A stretch of 64,000 nt of DNA from Treponema succinifaciens DSM 2489 (GCF_000195275.1 NC_015385.1:2000501-2064500); one strand, 5' to 3'. Positions 18,949 to 28,072 are shown, counted from the first letter of the stretch. Program-made: numbers and translations. The notes: generated by a model not told the origin, from the letters alone.

Positions 18949-19655
18949 CAAAACAAGAACTTGCAAACTTTATAGACCAGACACTTCTTTCACAGGAAGC
19001 TACGGAAGAACAAGTTGAAAAATTCTGCCAGCAAGCAAAAGAATACGGATTTGCAAGCGTCTGCATAAATCCAGTTTTTGTTTCAACTGCGGCAAAAATT
19101 CTTTCAGGCTCGCAAACAAAAGTCTGCACTGTAATAGATTTTCCGCTTGGCGCCGGCGGAACAGAATCAAAAATGTCTCAGGCTGACATTGCAATTACAA
19201 ACGGTGCGGACGAGCTTGACTTTGTAATCGACCTGAACCTTGTAAAAAGCAAAAAATGGAATGAGCTTACACAGCAACTTTCATTTTTAACAAAGAGCGT
19301 TCAAGAAGCTTCAATGTTCGCAGAAAAGGACGGACTTCCGCGCAAAGGAAAAGTTTTAACAAAGCTGATTTTGGAAACAACACTTTTGAATGACGATGAA
19401 ATAATTCAGTCTTGCATTTGCGCAAAAAACGCAAGATTTGATTTTGTAAAAACCTCCACAGGATTTTCAATGAAAAAGCCAAACGGAGCAACAATCCACG
19501 CCGTTGAGCTGATGAGAAAAACCGTAGGAAATGAAATGGGAGTAAAAGCAAGCGGAGGAATTCATTCTACACAAGAAGCGTTGGATTTTATTTCGGCTGG
19601 AGCAAACAGAATCGGAGCAAGCTCAGGAATTCAAATTGTTGACGGTCTGAACTGA
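18945..19655 (+). CDS. deoC: deoxyribose-phosphate aldolase
   Basis: DeoC splits 2-deoxyribose-5-phosphate into glyceraldehyde-3-phosphate and acetaldehyde in deoxynucleoside catabolism. The 236-residue class I aldolase has the N-terminal FIDQTLL, SVCINPVFV, TVIDFPLGAGG, the ELDFVIDLNL block, TKLILETTLL, the Schiff-base lysine in FVKTSTGFS, and VKASGGIHSTQEAL plus the phosphate-binding NRIGASSG. GGAGG is nine bases before the ATG. It is coupled to the upstream hydrolase and ends three bases from the convergent arsR gene. No deoA, deoD or deoR is adjacent. Confidence 0.95.
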   Translation: MTKQELANFIDQTLLSQEATEEQVEKFCQQAKEYGFASVCINPVFVSTAAKILSGSQTKVCTVIDFPLGAGGTESKMSQADIAITNGADELDFVIDLNLVKSKKWNELTQQLSFLTKSVQEASMFAEKDGLPRKGKVLTKLILETTLLNDDEIIQSCICAKNARFDFVKTSTGFSMKKPNGATIHAVELMRKTVGNEMGVKASGGIHSTQEALDFISAGANRIGASSGIQIVDGLN

Positions 19656-19658
19656 AAA

Positions 19659-20009
19659 TTATTCAGCCTGCTCTTTTCTTACTTTTTCTATGATTCTAAG
19701 GCTTTCATTTACAAGCTTGTCAATTTCTGCAAAATTTTCTGAAATGGAAATTTTGTAGAAAACCCAAGTTCCGCGTTTTATTGTTTTTACAAATCCAGAA
19801 TCCTTTAAAATTTTCAAATGATGAGAAATCGCAGGGCGCGAAAGATTTGACTTGGAAGTTAAATCCATAACACTTATTCCTTCTTCGCCGGCATCAGCTA
19901 TGTCAAGAATAAGTTTCTGGCGCACTTCATCGCCAAGAGCTATAAAAAGAGGACCGCATTTATTGAGCATTTCATGTATTTTTTTTAATTCAGACTTGCT
20001 TATTGCCAT
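19659..20009 (-). CDS. ArsR-family winged-helix repressor
   Basis: A 116-residue ArsR/SmtB-like regulator. It shows LFIALGDEVRQKLILDIADAG, a recognition helix in LTSKSNLSRPAISHHLKIL, and the wing DSGFVKTIKRGTWVFYKIS. The metal-binding ELCVCD motif is missing, and the only Cys is near residue 18, so it probably senses something other than thiophilic metals. GCGAGG precedes the ATG at 20007-20009 by eight bases. It is divergent from the RND exporter gene, and a palindrome suited to a dimeric winged-helix repressor lies in the shared region. I infer that it represses itself and the exporter operon. Confidence 0.85.
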   Translation of the reverse strand: MAISKSELKKIHEMLNKCGPLFIALGDEVRQKLILDIADAGEEGISVMDLTSKSNLSRPAISHHLKILKDSGFVKTIKRGTWVFYKISISENFAEIDKLVNESLRIIEKVRKEQAE

Positions 20010-20073
20010 TTGCAGAACCTCGCATTTTTTCAAGTATCATTAATAATATAGTTTAAATTCGCAAAATGTCAAT

Positions 20074-20093
20074 AAGTTTAAATAATTAAACTT
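20074..20093. promoter_or_regulatory. likely ArsR operator, 8-4-8 perfect palindrome
   Basis: AAGTTTAA, four bases, then TTAAACTT form a perfect inverted repeat between the divergent arsR and RND genes. The preceding TCAAT is also shared with a second AAGTTTAA copy at 20157-20164. Confidence 0.6.
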
Positions 20094-20117
20094 TTTTACA
20101 TTTTTTTACAAAACCTA

Positions 20118-20164
20118 TTGCATTTTATAAAAAAAACATTATATTTATATATCAATAAGTTTAA
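20118..20164 (+). promoter_or_regulatory. RND operon promoter with downstream operator half-site
   Basis: TTGCAT (20118-20123) and TATATT (20140-20145) are 16 bases apart. The predicted start point at about 20152 is overlapped by TCAATAAGTTTAA (20152-20164), a copy of the left half of the palindrome at 20074. A repressor bound there would block initiation. Confidence 0.5.
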
Positions 20165-20197
20165 TCTTTTGAACATTATTCAGGAAAGGATTATTTT

Positions 20198-23143
20198 ATG
20201 AAAAAGAAATTTCTAAAAACTTTTTTTAGGTATCCTTGGGCGATAATTGTAGCCACACTTCTGCTCACAGGATTCTTCGGATTCTTCTTAAAGAATTTAG
20301 CCCTTGAAAATTCGCTTCGCTCATTCTTCCCGCAAAAGGATACATCTTATGACTTGCTTACAAAAACCGAAGACGAATTCGGAAGCATGCTTTCTATTGG
20401 AATCACATTAGAAACAAAAAGCGGAACAACAATACTTACTCCAGAATACATTGATGTTGTAAGAAAAATCACTGACAGAACTCTTGAATTGCCGGAAGTT
20501 GAAGATATAGATTCTGTTACCCACATCGATTATGTCTGCGATGAAAACGGATCAATATCAGCGACACAGCTTATTCCAGACACATACACAGGAACAGACG
20601 AAGATATTTTTCAGCTGAAATCACGGCTTGCAGAATGGCATGATATGTACAACCGCGTAATCGTGAATGACGACAGTACTGGATTTCAAATGCAGATTTC
20701 ACTTCGTCCAAAAAGTGATGAAACTCTTTCATTGGAAGAAAATCAAGCTAAACTTGCAGAGCTTACAGAGCAGGCAAAAACTGCTGACAACAAAACAGAA
20801 ATCAATGCGGAAATCGCAAAGACAAAATCGAACATAAAAGAAATAAAAGCTCAAGTCAGAAAACTTGGCACTGACATTATGAGGCAGCAAAAAGTTCTTG
20901 CAAAAGTAAAACAGATTGTAAACGAAGAAACAGACGGGCATCATCTCAATGTGAAATTTGTAGGAGAGCCTGTTCTTTCCGAAGAATCAAAGCAGTTTAT
21001 GATTTCAGACTTGTTGGTTTTGATTCCGCTTGTAATTGTTGTTGTTCTTCTTTCTCTTTACATGAGCTTTAAAACAGTAACAGGAATGCTTCTTCCTTTA
21101 TGCACGGTTTTGCTTTCAACAATAATTTCTGTTGGAATGATGGGATTCTTTGGAATAACTTTCACTTTGATTTCAAGCGTAATTCCAGTTTCGTTAATTG
21201 CAGTCGGCTCTGCATACGGAATCCATGTTCTTTCACATTACTACATTGCAATCAACAGCGTCGAAGGTGAAATGACAAGAGAAAAATATGAAGACTGCGT
21301 TTTCTCCGGATTGAATGAAGTTATCGTTGCTGTTTTTCTTGCTGGTATTACAACAATTGTCGGCTTCATTTCACTTATAACAAGTCCGCTCGGACCTTTG
21401 CACAGTTTCGCAGTATTCACAGCGGTTGGAGTTTCACTTTCGCTTCTTCTTTCTATAACATTTATTCCTGCAGTACTTCTTTTAAAGGACTACAGAAAAG
21501 CTGTAAAAAGAGAACGCAACATCGACAAGCTCACTGCGAAAGTAAAAGCAAAAATGGAAAAAGCAAAGCGCCGTCTTGAGCTGGCAAAAATTCAGCGTGG
21601 CGGAAAAACAGAAGCAGAAGCTAGCGGCGACACGCTTTATTCAATCTACAAATTCTTCTGTGGCTCTGTTCCACGGCTTGTGCTTACTTCAATTATCATA
21701 ATTGTTCTTTCATTCACTGGACTCAAAGTTCTAAAAATTGACACAGCCTTAATCAACTACTTTCCAAAGAACTGCGACTTCAGAAAAGACGTTGACCACA
21801 TCGACCAGCAATACGCCGGTTCAAACTGTCTCTTCTTTGTAATTCAAGGACAAGAAAAAGGTGACATTTCAAATCCTGAACTCTTGAAGGCAGTTGACAA
21901 CATGGAGCATTATCTTGCTGCAAACCATGAGAACATTGGAAAAATCGTTTCATTCACAACATTTATAAAACGCATAAACCAAGTCTGGCACGTTCCTGGA
22001 GCACAGCCAGTTTCTTCAAACGAATCATCAGACTCTTCTTCAAGCGGGTTTTCTGACGGATGGGATGACTGGGGCTCTGACTTTGGAACAGACAATTCTG
22101 TCTCTTCTGACGACTGGTCAAACTGGGGCACAGATGATTCAGAAACACAGACTTCTCCTGCGAAGGATTTTGTAGATCCAAACATTGCTTACAGCGAGCA
22201 GCTTGAAACTTCAATGACAACAAAAGAAATCCTTGAGCTTTTCCACAAGGCTTATGTTGAAGCAGGCGGACAATATGCTTCCGTAGAAGATATTGTTAAC
22301 CAGCTTATGAAACAGGTTAACTACAACGGAACTGCATACTATGAAATTCCTTACGACACTTCAAAGTATCCAGTTGCAACCCGTGAAGAACTGAAAAATG
22401 TTGTTGAAAACTATCTTACACTTTTAAGCGGCTCGCTTGACAGATTTATTGATGACGACATGAATCCAAAGGAAATGCGCATAACTTGCCAGCTTAGAAG
22501 CCATTCATCAGAGGAAAGCGGAATAATAATCGCAGATGCAAAAAATTATGCCGCAGAACATTTTCCTGAAGGCTACACTCTCGAAGCAACTGGTTCAGCG
22601 CAAATGGAACACAGAATGACAAGTATGATTGTTTCAAGCCAGATAACAAGCCTTGCGCTTTCATTGTTCTCTGTATTCCTGATTATCGCAATTTCATTCA
22701 GATCTTGCTGGGCAGGTCTTTTGGGAGCAATTCCGCTTGCATTCAGTATTCTTCTTAACTACATGACAATGGGATTCTGCGAAATCAATCTTGACTTTAT
22801 TACAAGCATTATCGCTTCAGTTGCAGTCGGCGTTGGTATTGACTACACAATTCACTTTATGACAACCTATAGAGAAGAAAGAGCAAAAACAGATAATGTT
22901 GTTGAAGTTCTAAAGGAAACATTCAGAAAGAGCGGACGCGGAATTCTTACAAACGCGCTTGCAGTAGGACTTGGATTCCTTGTTCTTACACTTTCAAAGT
23001 TTATAGTTTTGCGCTACATTGGAATTCTGGTTGCAATCGTAATGTTTACATCAAGTTTCCTTGCAATGACAATTATTCCAGGAATTTTGAATCTAACAGA
23101 TCCAAAATTTATGCGTCCAAAAGAAAAAAATGAAAACAAATAA
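20198..23143 (+). CDS. RND/MMPL-family exporter
   Basis: A 981-residue inner-membrane protein of the RND superfamily, MMPL type, driven by the proton gradient. It has the two-fold plan: helix 1 (about 12-32), a large periplasmic loop, a bundle with LIPLVIVVVLLSLYMSF and VSLIAVGSAYGIHVLSHYY, a basic cytoplasmic linker, then a second helix, loop and bundle with VAVGVGIDYTIHFMTTY. Members move lipids, hopanoids or other hydrophobic molecules. The second periplasmic loop holds an unusual Ser/Asp/Trp/Gly-rich tract (about residues 607-660). The following LolA-like and barrel genes suggest export of a lipid or lipoprotein-like cargo to the outer membrane. Confidence 0.88.
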   Translation: MKKKFLKTFFRYPWAIIVATLLLTGFFGFFLKNLALENSLRSFFPQKDTSYDLLTKTEDEFGSMLSIGITLETKSGTTILTPEYIDVVRKITDRTLELPEVEDIDSVTHIDYVCDENGSISATQLIPDTYTGTDEDIFQLKSRLAEWHDMYNRVIVNDDSTGFQMQISLRPKSDETLSLEENQAKLAELTEQAKTADNKTEINAEIAKTKSNIKEIKAQVRKLGTDIMRQQKVLAKVKQIVNEETDGHHLNVKFVGEPVLSEESKQFMISDLLVLIPLVIVVVLLSLYMSFKTVTGMLLPLCTVLLSTIISVGMMGFFGITFTLISSVIPVSLIAVGSAYGIHVLSHYYIAINSVEGEMTREKYEDCVFSGLNEVIVAVFLAGITTIVGFISLITSPLGPLHSFAVFTAVGVSLSLLLSITFIPAVLLLKDYRKAVKRERNIDKLTAKVKAKMEKAKRRLELAKIQRGGKTEAEASGDTLYSIYKFFCGSVPRLVLTSIIIIVLSFTGLKVLKIDTALINYFPKNCDFRKDVDHIDQQYAGSNCLFFVIQGQEKGDISNPELLKAVDNMEHYLAANHENIGKIVSFTTFIKRINQVWHVPGAQPVSSNESSDSSSSGFSDGWDDWGSDFGTDNSVSSDDWSNWGTDDSETQTSPAKDFVDPNIAYSEQLETSMTTKEILELFHKAYVEAGGQYASVEDIVNQLMKQVNYNGTAYYEIPYDTSKYPVATREELKNVVENYLTLLSGSLDRFIDDDMNPKEMRITCQLRSHSSEESGIIIADAKNYAAEHFPEGYTLEATGSAQMEHRMTSMIVSSQITSLALSLFSVFLIIAISFRSCWAGLLGAIPLAFSILLNYMTMGFCEINLDFITSIIASVAVGVGIDYTIHFMTTYREERAKTDNVVEVLKETFRKSGRGILTNALAVGLGFLVLTLSKFIVLRYIGILVAIVMFTSSFLAMTIIPGILNLTDPKFMRPKEKNENK

Positions 23144-23150
23144 AAAAAAA

Positions 23151-23168
23151 TCCCGGATTTTTCCGGGG
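23151..23168. terminator. hairpin between RND and LolA-like genes
   Basis: TCCCGGA and TCCGGGG form a six- to seven-pair stem with a four-base loop. The adjoining A-run lies on the left, so it looks like a terminator only for minus-strand transcription. On the plus strand it is more likely an mRNA-stability or processing element just before the GGAGG of the next gene. Confidence 0.4.
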
Positions 23169-23186
23169 AAAACATGGAGGATAAAA

Positions 23187-23966
23187 ATGAAACTTACATT
23201 TAAAACACTTACATTGGCAGCGGCACTTGCAGCAGGAACTTTAGTAGCGTTCGCAGATGCTCGCGGAGACGAAATCATGCAGAGAACACATGATGTCGCA
23301 AAACCTGACTATAGCCGCTCTCAAGTTGGAATGCTTCTAACAGACAAAAACGGAAGCACAGAACAGCGCAATGTTCTTCAGTACGGACGCAACAAAAACG
23401 ACATAACAAGCGCAGTCATGGATTTCCGCTCGCCAGCAAACATAAAGGACACAAGATTTCTTCAGATTGAAAACAAAGGCGCGCCAGATGACAAATGGAT
23501 TTACCTTCCGGCATTAAAAAACACAAGACGCGTAAATTCAAGCGAAGGCTCAAAGTCTTTCATGGGAACTGACGCAACTTATGACGATCTTTCTACACGC
23601 GAAATGGAAGAAGACACTCACGAGTTCATAAAGGAAGAAACAAAGAACGGTTTCAATTGCGAAGTTGTAAAAAACACACCGATTGATCCAAAGTCAAGCC
23701 AGTACAGCTACAGAATGGTTTGGGTAGACAAAGCCACAGACTATCCTGTTTACACAGAGCTTTTTGACAAAAACGGAAAACTCATAAAAACTCTTACTGT
23801 TTTCAAAATTGAAAATGTTGACGGCTTTAACATTCCAATGGAAAACAAAATGGAAAATGTTCAGACAAAACATTCAACTTCCATAAAGGTTCTTAAAGTT
23901 GATGTAAAGACAGTTCTTCCAGACAAAATCTTTACACAGGACTTCTTGAACACAGGAAGATTCTAA
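23187..23966 (+). CDS. LolA-like outer-membrane lipoprotein-sorting protein
   Basis: A 259-residue exported protein with a signal peptide ending about AFADA. The mature part matches the outer membrane lipoprotein-sorting (LolA-like) family commonly found beside MMPL exporters: ARGDEIMQRTHDVAKPDYSR, VLQYGRNKNDITSAVMDFRSPANIKDTRFLQIEN, DDKWIYLPALKNTRRVNSSEGSKSFMGTDATYDDL. The family folds as an open beta-barrel that can carry an acyl chain. I start at the ATG at 23187, just after GGAGG, because this yields a clean signal peptide. I infer that it shuttles the exporter's cargo through the periplasm to the barrel protein encoded next. Confidence 0.8.
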   Translation: MKLTFKTLTLAAALAAGTLVAFADARGDEIMQRTHDVAKPDYSRSQVGMLLTDKNGSTEQRNVLQYGRNKNDITSAVMDFRSPANIKDTRFLQIENKGAPDDKWIYLPALKNTRRVNSSEGSKSFMGTDATYDDLSTREMEEDTHEFIKEETKNGFNCEVVKNTPIDPKSSQYSYRMVWVDKATDYPVYTELFDKNGKLIKTLTVFKIENVDGFNIPMENKMENVQTKHSTSIKVLKVDVKTVLPDKIFTQDFLNTGRF

Positions 23967-23991
23967 AAGCAAAACTAAGGAGTTTCTTTAT

Positions 23992-25449
23992 ATGAAAAAC
24001 AAAATTTTTGCGCTTGCAATGATTTTCTGTTCATTTGCATTTGCACAGGATTTTGATGACTGGGGAAGTTTCTCTGACGACACAGACGGTTTTGGCGGAG
24101 GCTCAAGTCCTTCAATTACGTTCAGCGGCGAAGGAGAACTTCAGGGCAGAATGTATCTTGACAAGCCGGAATACGAAAGCCAGAAAGATTCAGACTACGA
24201 CTCAGTTTCAGATTTTCCGGTTACCGCAACTCCATCTGCAAAACTTGGAATCAATTTTTCAGGTACAAATGTTGATGCGGACATTCAGTTGAAATTTGAT
24301 GAAAACGCAATTAAAGATTATCCACAGGATGTAATAAATGAACTTACAGTCCGCTGCTATTTCGGAAAACTAAAACTTGAAGCAGGAAAAATGAAAGTTA
24401 TATGGGGAAAAGGCGACAAGCTTCATGTTCTGGATAATTTTAATGCGGATGACTACACGGACTTTATTGTTCCAGAATACATCGACCGCAGGCTCAGCAC
24501 ACCTATGTTCCGCGCAATATATTCCTTTGAAAAAAACGATTTGCGCTTAGAAGGAATCTGGACCCCATACATGGAAAAAGACAGATTCGCAACAGACGGA
24601 ATTTGGACGCCAGATGCATACACAGAATTGAAAAATTCTGTAACTGAAATAGCTTCAAAGTGGGCAGCGGGCGGAACAGCAGGACTTATGGCAGCTGCGC
24701 AATTCGACCAGAACGACTTGTACCCGGACACGCAAAAATTAAAATACACACAAGCAGGTCTTAGACTCACTGGCACATTCGGCTCGTTTGACTGGGGCGC
24801 AAGTTACTATTACGGACATTACAAGCAGCCTTCAGCAGATTTAAGCGCGACAATTTTAAGCGGAAAAACAACAATGCCTTCACTTGAATATGACTGGAAG
24901 CAGACATTCGGACTTGAAGCGGCGACTGTGCTTGGAAGATTCAACTTGCGCGGCGAACTTGCCTACAATTTGACTGACGATGTTGCAGGCGATAATCCTT
25001 GGGTTCATAACAACAGCATTGCATGGCTTGCGGGTTTTGATGTGGACATTCCGGTTAACAACATTAACATCAACATTCAGGAAATTGGAACTTACATTTT
25101 CAAAGGCGACAAAATTGATGATGCGGAAGGATTTTATAACTACGGTGTAATGAAATCAGCATTGAAATCCTGCGATGTTGACTATGACAAAACCGGATAC
25201 ACAAACAACAAGCTTGTCGTAAACATTACAGATTCCTGGATGAATGATAAAATCGCGCCGGAAGTTACTGCGCTTTGGGGAATCGAACACGGAGACCTTG
25301 TTGTTCAGCCTAAAATCGCATACAAGCCAAACGGAAATTTAACACTGACTTTAAGCGGAATGTACATCCATTGCAAAGATGAAGACAGCGAATTCTACGA
25401 ATGGAAAGACAACAGCTTTATAAATGTTGGTGTAAACTGCAAATTCTAA
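23992..25449 (+). CDS. outer-membrane beta-barrel protein of the exporter operon
   Basis: A 485-residue exported protein: signal peptide MKNKIFALAMIFCSFAFAQ, then an acidic Trp/Asp/Gly-rich stretch (FDDWGSFSDDTDGFGGGSS), then alternating beta-strands ending in the C-terminal aromatic residue of outer-membrane barrels (VGVNCKF). Motifs such as LEAGKMKVIWGKGDKLHVLDNFN and YIDRRLSTPMFRAIYSF resemble DUF1302-like barrels that accompany RND/LolA-like pairs. The short acidic opening resembles the low-complexity loop of the RND protein upstream. AAGGAG is close to the ATG. It ends the operon before a strong terminator. Confidence 0.72.
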   Translation: MKNKIFALAMIFCSFAFAQDFDDWGSFSDDTDGFGGGSSPSITFSGEGELQGRMYLDKPEYESQKDSDYDSVSDFPVTATPSAKLGINFSGTNVDADIQLKFDENAIKDYPQDVINELTVRCYFGKLKLEAGKMKVIWGKGDKLHVLDNFNADDYTDFIVPEYIDRRLSTPMFRAIYSFEKNDLRLEGIWTPYMEKDRFATDGIWTPDAYTELKNSVTEIASKWAAGGTAGLMAAAQFDQNDLYPDTQKLKYTQAGLRLTGTFGSFDWGASYYYGHYKQPSADLSATILSGKTTMPSLEYDWKQTFGLEAATVLGRFNLRGELAYNLTDDVAGDNPWVHNNSIAWLAGFDVDIPVNNININIQEIGTYIFKGDKIDDAEGFYNYGVMKSALKSCDVDYDKTGYTNNKLVVNITDSWMNDKIAPEVTALWGIEHGDLVVQPKIAYKPNGNLTLTLSGMYIHCKDEDSEFYEWKDNSFINVGVNCKF

Positions 25450-25463
25450 AGTAAAAAAGCAAC

Positions 25464-25502
25464 GGACGCTTTGGAAAAATCCATTGCGTCCATTTTTATT
25501 TT
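25464..25502. terminator. bidirectional Rho-independent terminator
   Basis: GGACGC (25464-25469) pairs with GCGTCC (25486-25491), with an inner TTGGA/TCCA stem and a T-rich tail. On the other strand A-rich DNA precedes the stem, so it can serve both the exporter operon and mtaB, which converge here. Confidence 0.85.
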
Positions 25503-26944
25503 AAAAGTTCCGCGGAACACTCTTCTTCTCTTCCGCATTTTATGCTGTCTTCAAGCGCGGAAATTATTTTCAGCATTGCAACGCTTCCGGCTTTTAATTT
25601 TTTTTCAGACTCAAATTCAGCATGAAGAAAATTTTCGGTAACGGCATGAAAAATATTTTTTCCATTTGATTTCTGCAAAACTTTTTTTTCAACAGTCGCT
25701 TCAACAGTTTTTTCTTTAAAAGAATTTATATAAGAAATTTTTCCAGAAACAGCAATTTCAGCAAGCCACTTTACGCGCTCATTTTTTGTCCGCTCAGGAA
25801 TTTTTGGTGTCATAGAAAATGCCAATGTTCCAGGTCTTGCAGAAAAAGGAAAAGCGTGAATCCAAGCGAAATTCATTTTTTTGCACAATGACTTAGTCTG
25901 CTCAAAATCATCTTCCGTTTCTCCGGGAAATCCTGCGATTATATCACAAGAAATAAACGGATTCATTTTGCATTCTCTAAGAAGCTGAACCGCATTTTCA
26001 ACTTGTTCCCGTTTGTAAGGTCGGCGCATGGAATTCAAAATAGAATCGCTTCCAGACTGAATGCTCAAATGAAAAAACGGCTGAACTCTTTTATCAGACA
26101 AAACTGCACAAAGTTCTTTTGTTATATGCTGCGGATAAAAAGAAGAAATTCTAAATTTTACTTTTTTTGTATTAGAAAGCAAAAATGAAAGCAAATCTTT
26201 AAAATCAAAAATTGCACCGTCTTTTGACATTCCAGCATACTGGCTCAAGTTTACACCTGTAAGCACAATTTCAGAAGAACCTAAATTTTCAATTTCCTTC
26301 GCACGCTCAAGAATTTTTTCAGGCTCAAGAGAAACAGAAGTTCCTCGGGCAAAATGAATTCTGCAGAACGAACACGAATTATTGCATCCGTCTTGAATTT
26401 TCAAAGTCGCCCGACTATGCTTTTCAAAAACAGGCGTATATAAAGCAAACGGATTAATCGCCATTGGAATTTTTTTTGCAGAATCAATTCTTTCAAATGA
26501 AAATATTTTTTTGCTAACAAAGGATTTTAGATTTTCAAAATTAAATTTTCCGCTTTTAAAATCAAGATCGCCACCATTCATCGCAACGGCAATTTCCTTT
26601 AAAACAAATTTTTTTGTGCCGGGAACAATTACAATTCTGTTTTTGGAAATCGAAGTTATTTCGGAATCAGCAAGTTCCGCATAGCAGCCGGTAACAATCA
26701 AAGGCGCGTTAAAAAATTTTTCAAGAAGAAGCCTGATTATGCGCCGGGCTTTCTGTTCAGCTTTGCCTGTAACAGTGCAGGTGTTTATCACGCTTAAAAT
26801 TACATCTTGAGAAGGATTTTTTGCAGACGAAATAGAATTGAATTCACAGATAAAACCAGCATCAGAAAAAGAACGCGCGGCTCCTTCCGTTTCGTCCTGA
26901 TTAAGCCTGCAGCCTAGAGTTTCAAAATGAATAATATTTTTCAT
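25496..26944 (-). CDS. mtaB: tRNA methylthiotransferase (MtaB-type radical SAM)
   Basis: A 482-residue radical SAM enzyme that adds a methylthio group to N6-threonylcarbamoyladenosine at tRNA position 37. Order: UPF0004 domain with FETLGCRLNQ, the Cys of INTCTVTGKAEQKARR and VTGCYAEL (auxiliary cluster); the radical SAM CNNSCSFCRIHFARG (CxxxCxxC); VLTGVNLSQY; and a TRAM-like C-terminal part. The T-C-T-V-T-G-K-A and R-G-x-S arrangement favours MtaB over MiaB. I start at the ATG at 26942-26944, which gives the standard N-terminus; no ribosome site is close. It follows the TPR gene by ten bases. Confidence 0.9.
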   Translation of the reverse strand: MKNIIHFETLGCRLNQDETEGAARSFSDAGFICEFNSISSAKNPSQDVILSVINTCTVTGKAEQKARRIIRLLLEKFFNAPLIVTGCYAELADSEITSISKNRIVIVPGTKKFVLKEIAVAMNGGDLDFKSGKFNFENLKSFVSKKIFSFERIDSAKKIPMAINPFALYTPVFEKHSRATLKIQDGCNNSCSFCRIHFARGTSVSLEPEKILERAKEIENLGSSEIVLTGVNLSQYAGMSKDGAIFDFKDLLSFLLSNTKKVKFRISSFYPQHITKELCAVLSDKRVQPFFHLSIQSGSDSILNSMRRPYKREQVENAVQLLRECKMNPFISCDIIAGFPGETEDDFEQTKSLCKKMNFAWIHAFPFSARPGTLAFSMTPKIPERTKNERVKWLAEIAVSGKISYINSFKEKTVEATVEKKVLQKSNGKNIFHAVTENFLHAEFESEKKLKAGSVAMLKIISALEDSIKCGREEECSAELLK

Positions 26945-26954
26945 CAGCCAAAAA

Positions 26955-27584
26955 CTAAAGACGCTCCTGGCATCTTTTTTTTCCGCGGACAGCATCGTAA
27001 TTCTGGGAATTCAAGCCAAGCGCTCTGTCATAAGCTGTAACGGCATTTTTAAAGTCGCCGCACATTTCACGCGCGTAGCCAAGCCTTGTCCACCAATGCG
27101 CACTATAGATCGGCTCATATTTTACAGCCGCGCTAAAAGAAATGTCCGCATGCTCATATTTTGTCTGGCGGACATAAATTTCGCCCATGTAATAATATGC
27201 AGTTCCAAGCCGCGCCGCAGTTTCCGAAGAATTTGCAACATAACGTTGAAACATATCGAGAGCTTCATTGTTTTTTCCAAGATAAAATTTAGCCTCGCCA
27301 AGAACTTCAATTAAACGAATGTCATAGGAATTTATTTTTCGCGCTTCTATAGCTCTAAGCTCGGCTTCCTTATATTGTTTATTTCCAACCAGCGACCAGC
27401 ACAACACCGCATAGGAATCCATGTTGTTCGGATTGTTAGAAATTTCAGCTTCACAAACAGCCACCGCATCTTTGTATTTTCCTTCACGGTAAAGCTTAAG
27501 AGCATCAGGACGAGAGGCTTGGGAAAAAACTGCAGAAACAAAAACAAAGAATATAATAAATGCAAAACAATTTTTCTTATTCAT
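26955..27584 (-). CDS. exported TPR protein
   Basis: A 209-residue protein with a signal peptide (MNKKNCFAFIIFFVFVSAVFSQ) and four to five tetratricopeptide repeats: ALKLYREGKYKDAVAVCEAEISNNP, SYAVLCWSLVGNKQYKEAELRA, LIEVLGEAKFYLGKNNEALDMF, YYYMGEIYVRQTKYEHADISF and RLGYAREMCGDFKNAVTAYDRALGLN. This is a typical protein-interaction scaffold for the periplasm. AAGG lies before the ATG at 27584. It lies between the bactofilin gene and mtaB on the same strand, 31 bases after the former, and ends with TAG. Confidence 0.75.
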   Translation of the reverse strand: MNKKNCFAFIIFFVFVSAVFSQASRPDALKLYREGKYKDAVAVCEAEISNNPNNMDSYAVLCWSLVGNKQYKEAELRAIEARKINSYDIRLIEVLGEAKFYLGKNNEALDMFQRYVANSSETAARLGTAYYYMGEIYVRQTKYEHADISFSAAVKYEPIYSAHWWTRLGYAREMCGDFKNAVTAYDRALGLNSQNYDAVRGKKRCQERL

Positions 27585-27615
27585 AATCAGCACCTTGAAA
27601 ATTCAACTTGAAAAA

Positions 27616-27978
27616 CTACATTCCAGACATTGAGCATTTTCCAGAAAAAACAGAACCCGGCTCAAGCACAACTTGCGCAGAAGAAATATCTCCAATTACA
27701 GAACCAGTCGAAGCAACATAAACAAGTTTTTTTCCCTTTATATTTCCTACAACTTTTCCGCGGACAAGCACACGTTCTGTTGAAATATCAGCATTGACTT
27801 CCGCATTTGTATCGATAAGCAAATCACTTGAAGCCTCGATTGTTCCATTCATTTTTCCTTTTATCATAAACGGCTTTGAAAAACGTATGTTTCCTGTAAA
27901 TGAAATGTCACTAGCCATTACAGTGTCAAAATCTTCTTCGTCAGTATCAAACGGCTTTGAATCTTTTATTTCGTACAT
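27616..27978 (-). CDS. bactofilin (polymer-forming cytoskeletal protein)
   Basis: A 120-residue bactofilin, a nucleotide-independent filament protein that shapes cells and organises the envelope. The core is a beta-helix of short repeats, for example ISFTGNIRFSKPFMIKGKMNGTI, DLLIDTNAEVNADIS, VLVRGKVVGNIKG and VYVASTGSVIGDIS, starting near residue 22. The N-terminal acidic tail (KPFDTDEEDFDTV) is where family members often bind the membrane or partners. No M23 peptidase gene, the usual bactofilin neighbour, is adjacent; the nearest is an exported TPR gene. Confidence 0.85.
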   Translation of the reverse strand: MYEIKDSKPFDTDEEDFDTVMASDISFTGNIRFSKPFMIKGKMNGTIEASSDLLIDTNAEVNADISTERVLVRGKVVGNIKGKKLVYVASTGSVIGDISSAQVVLEPGSVFSGKCSMSGM

Positions 27979-28022
27979 TTCTTTATTTTATTGATGAATA
28001 GCATTGAAGTCAATGCGACTAG

Positions 28023-28054
28023 AATAAAAAAACGCCGCCATTTCTAGCAGCGTT
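28023..28054 (-). terminator. Rho-independent terminator of the helicase gene
   Basis: Nine-base arms (28031-28039 and 28046-28054, allowing G-U pairs) with a short loop are followed on the minus strand by a run of seven U. It lies 18 bases after the helicase stop codon. Confidence 0.8.
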
Positions 28055-28072
28055 TCTATCTAAAATTTGAAA

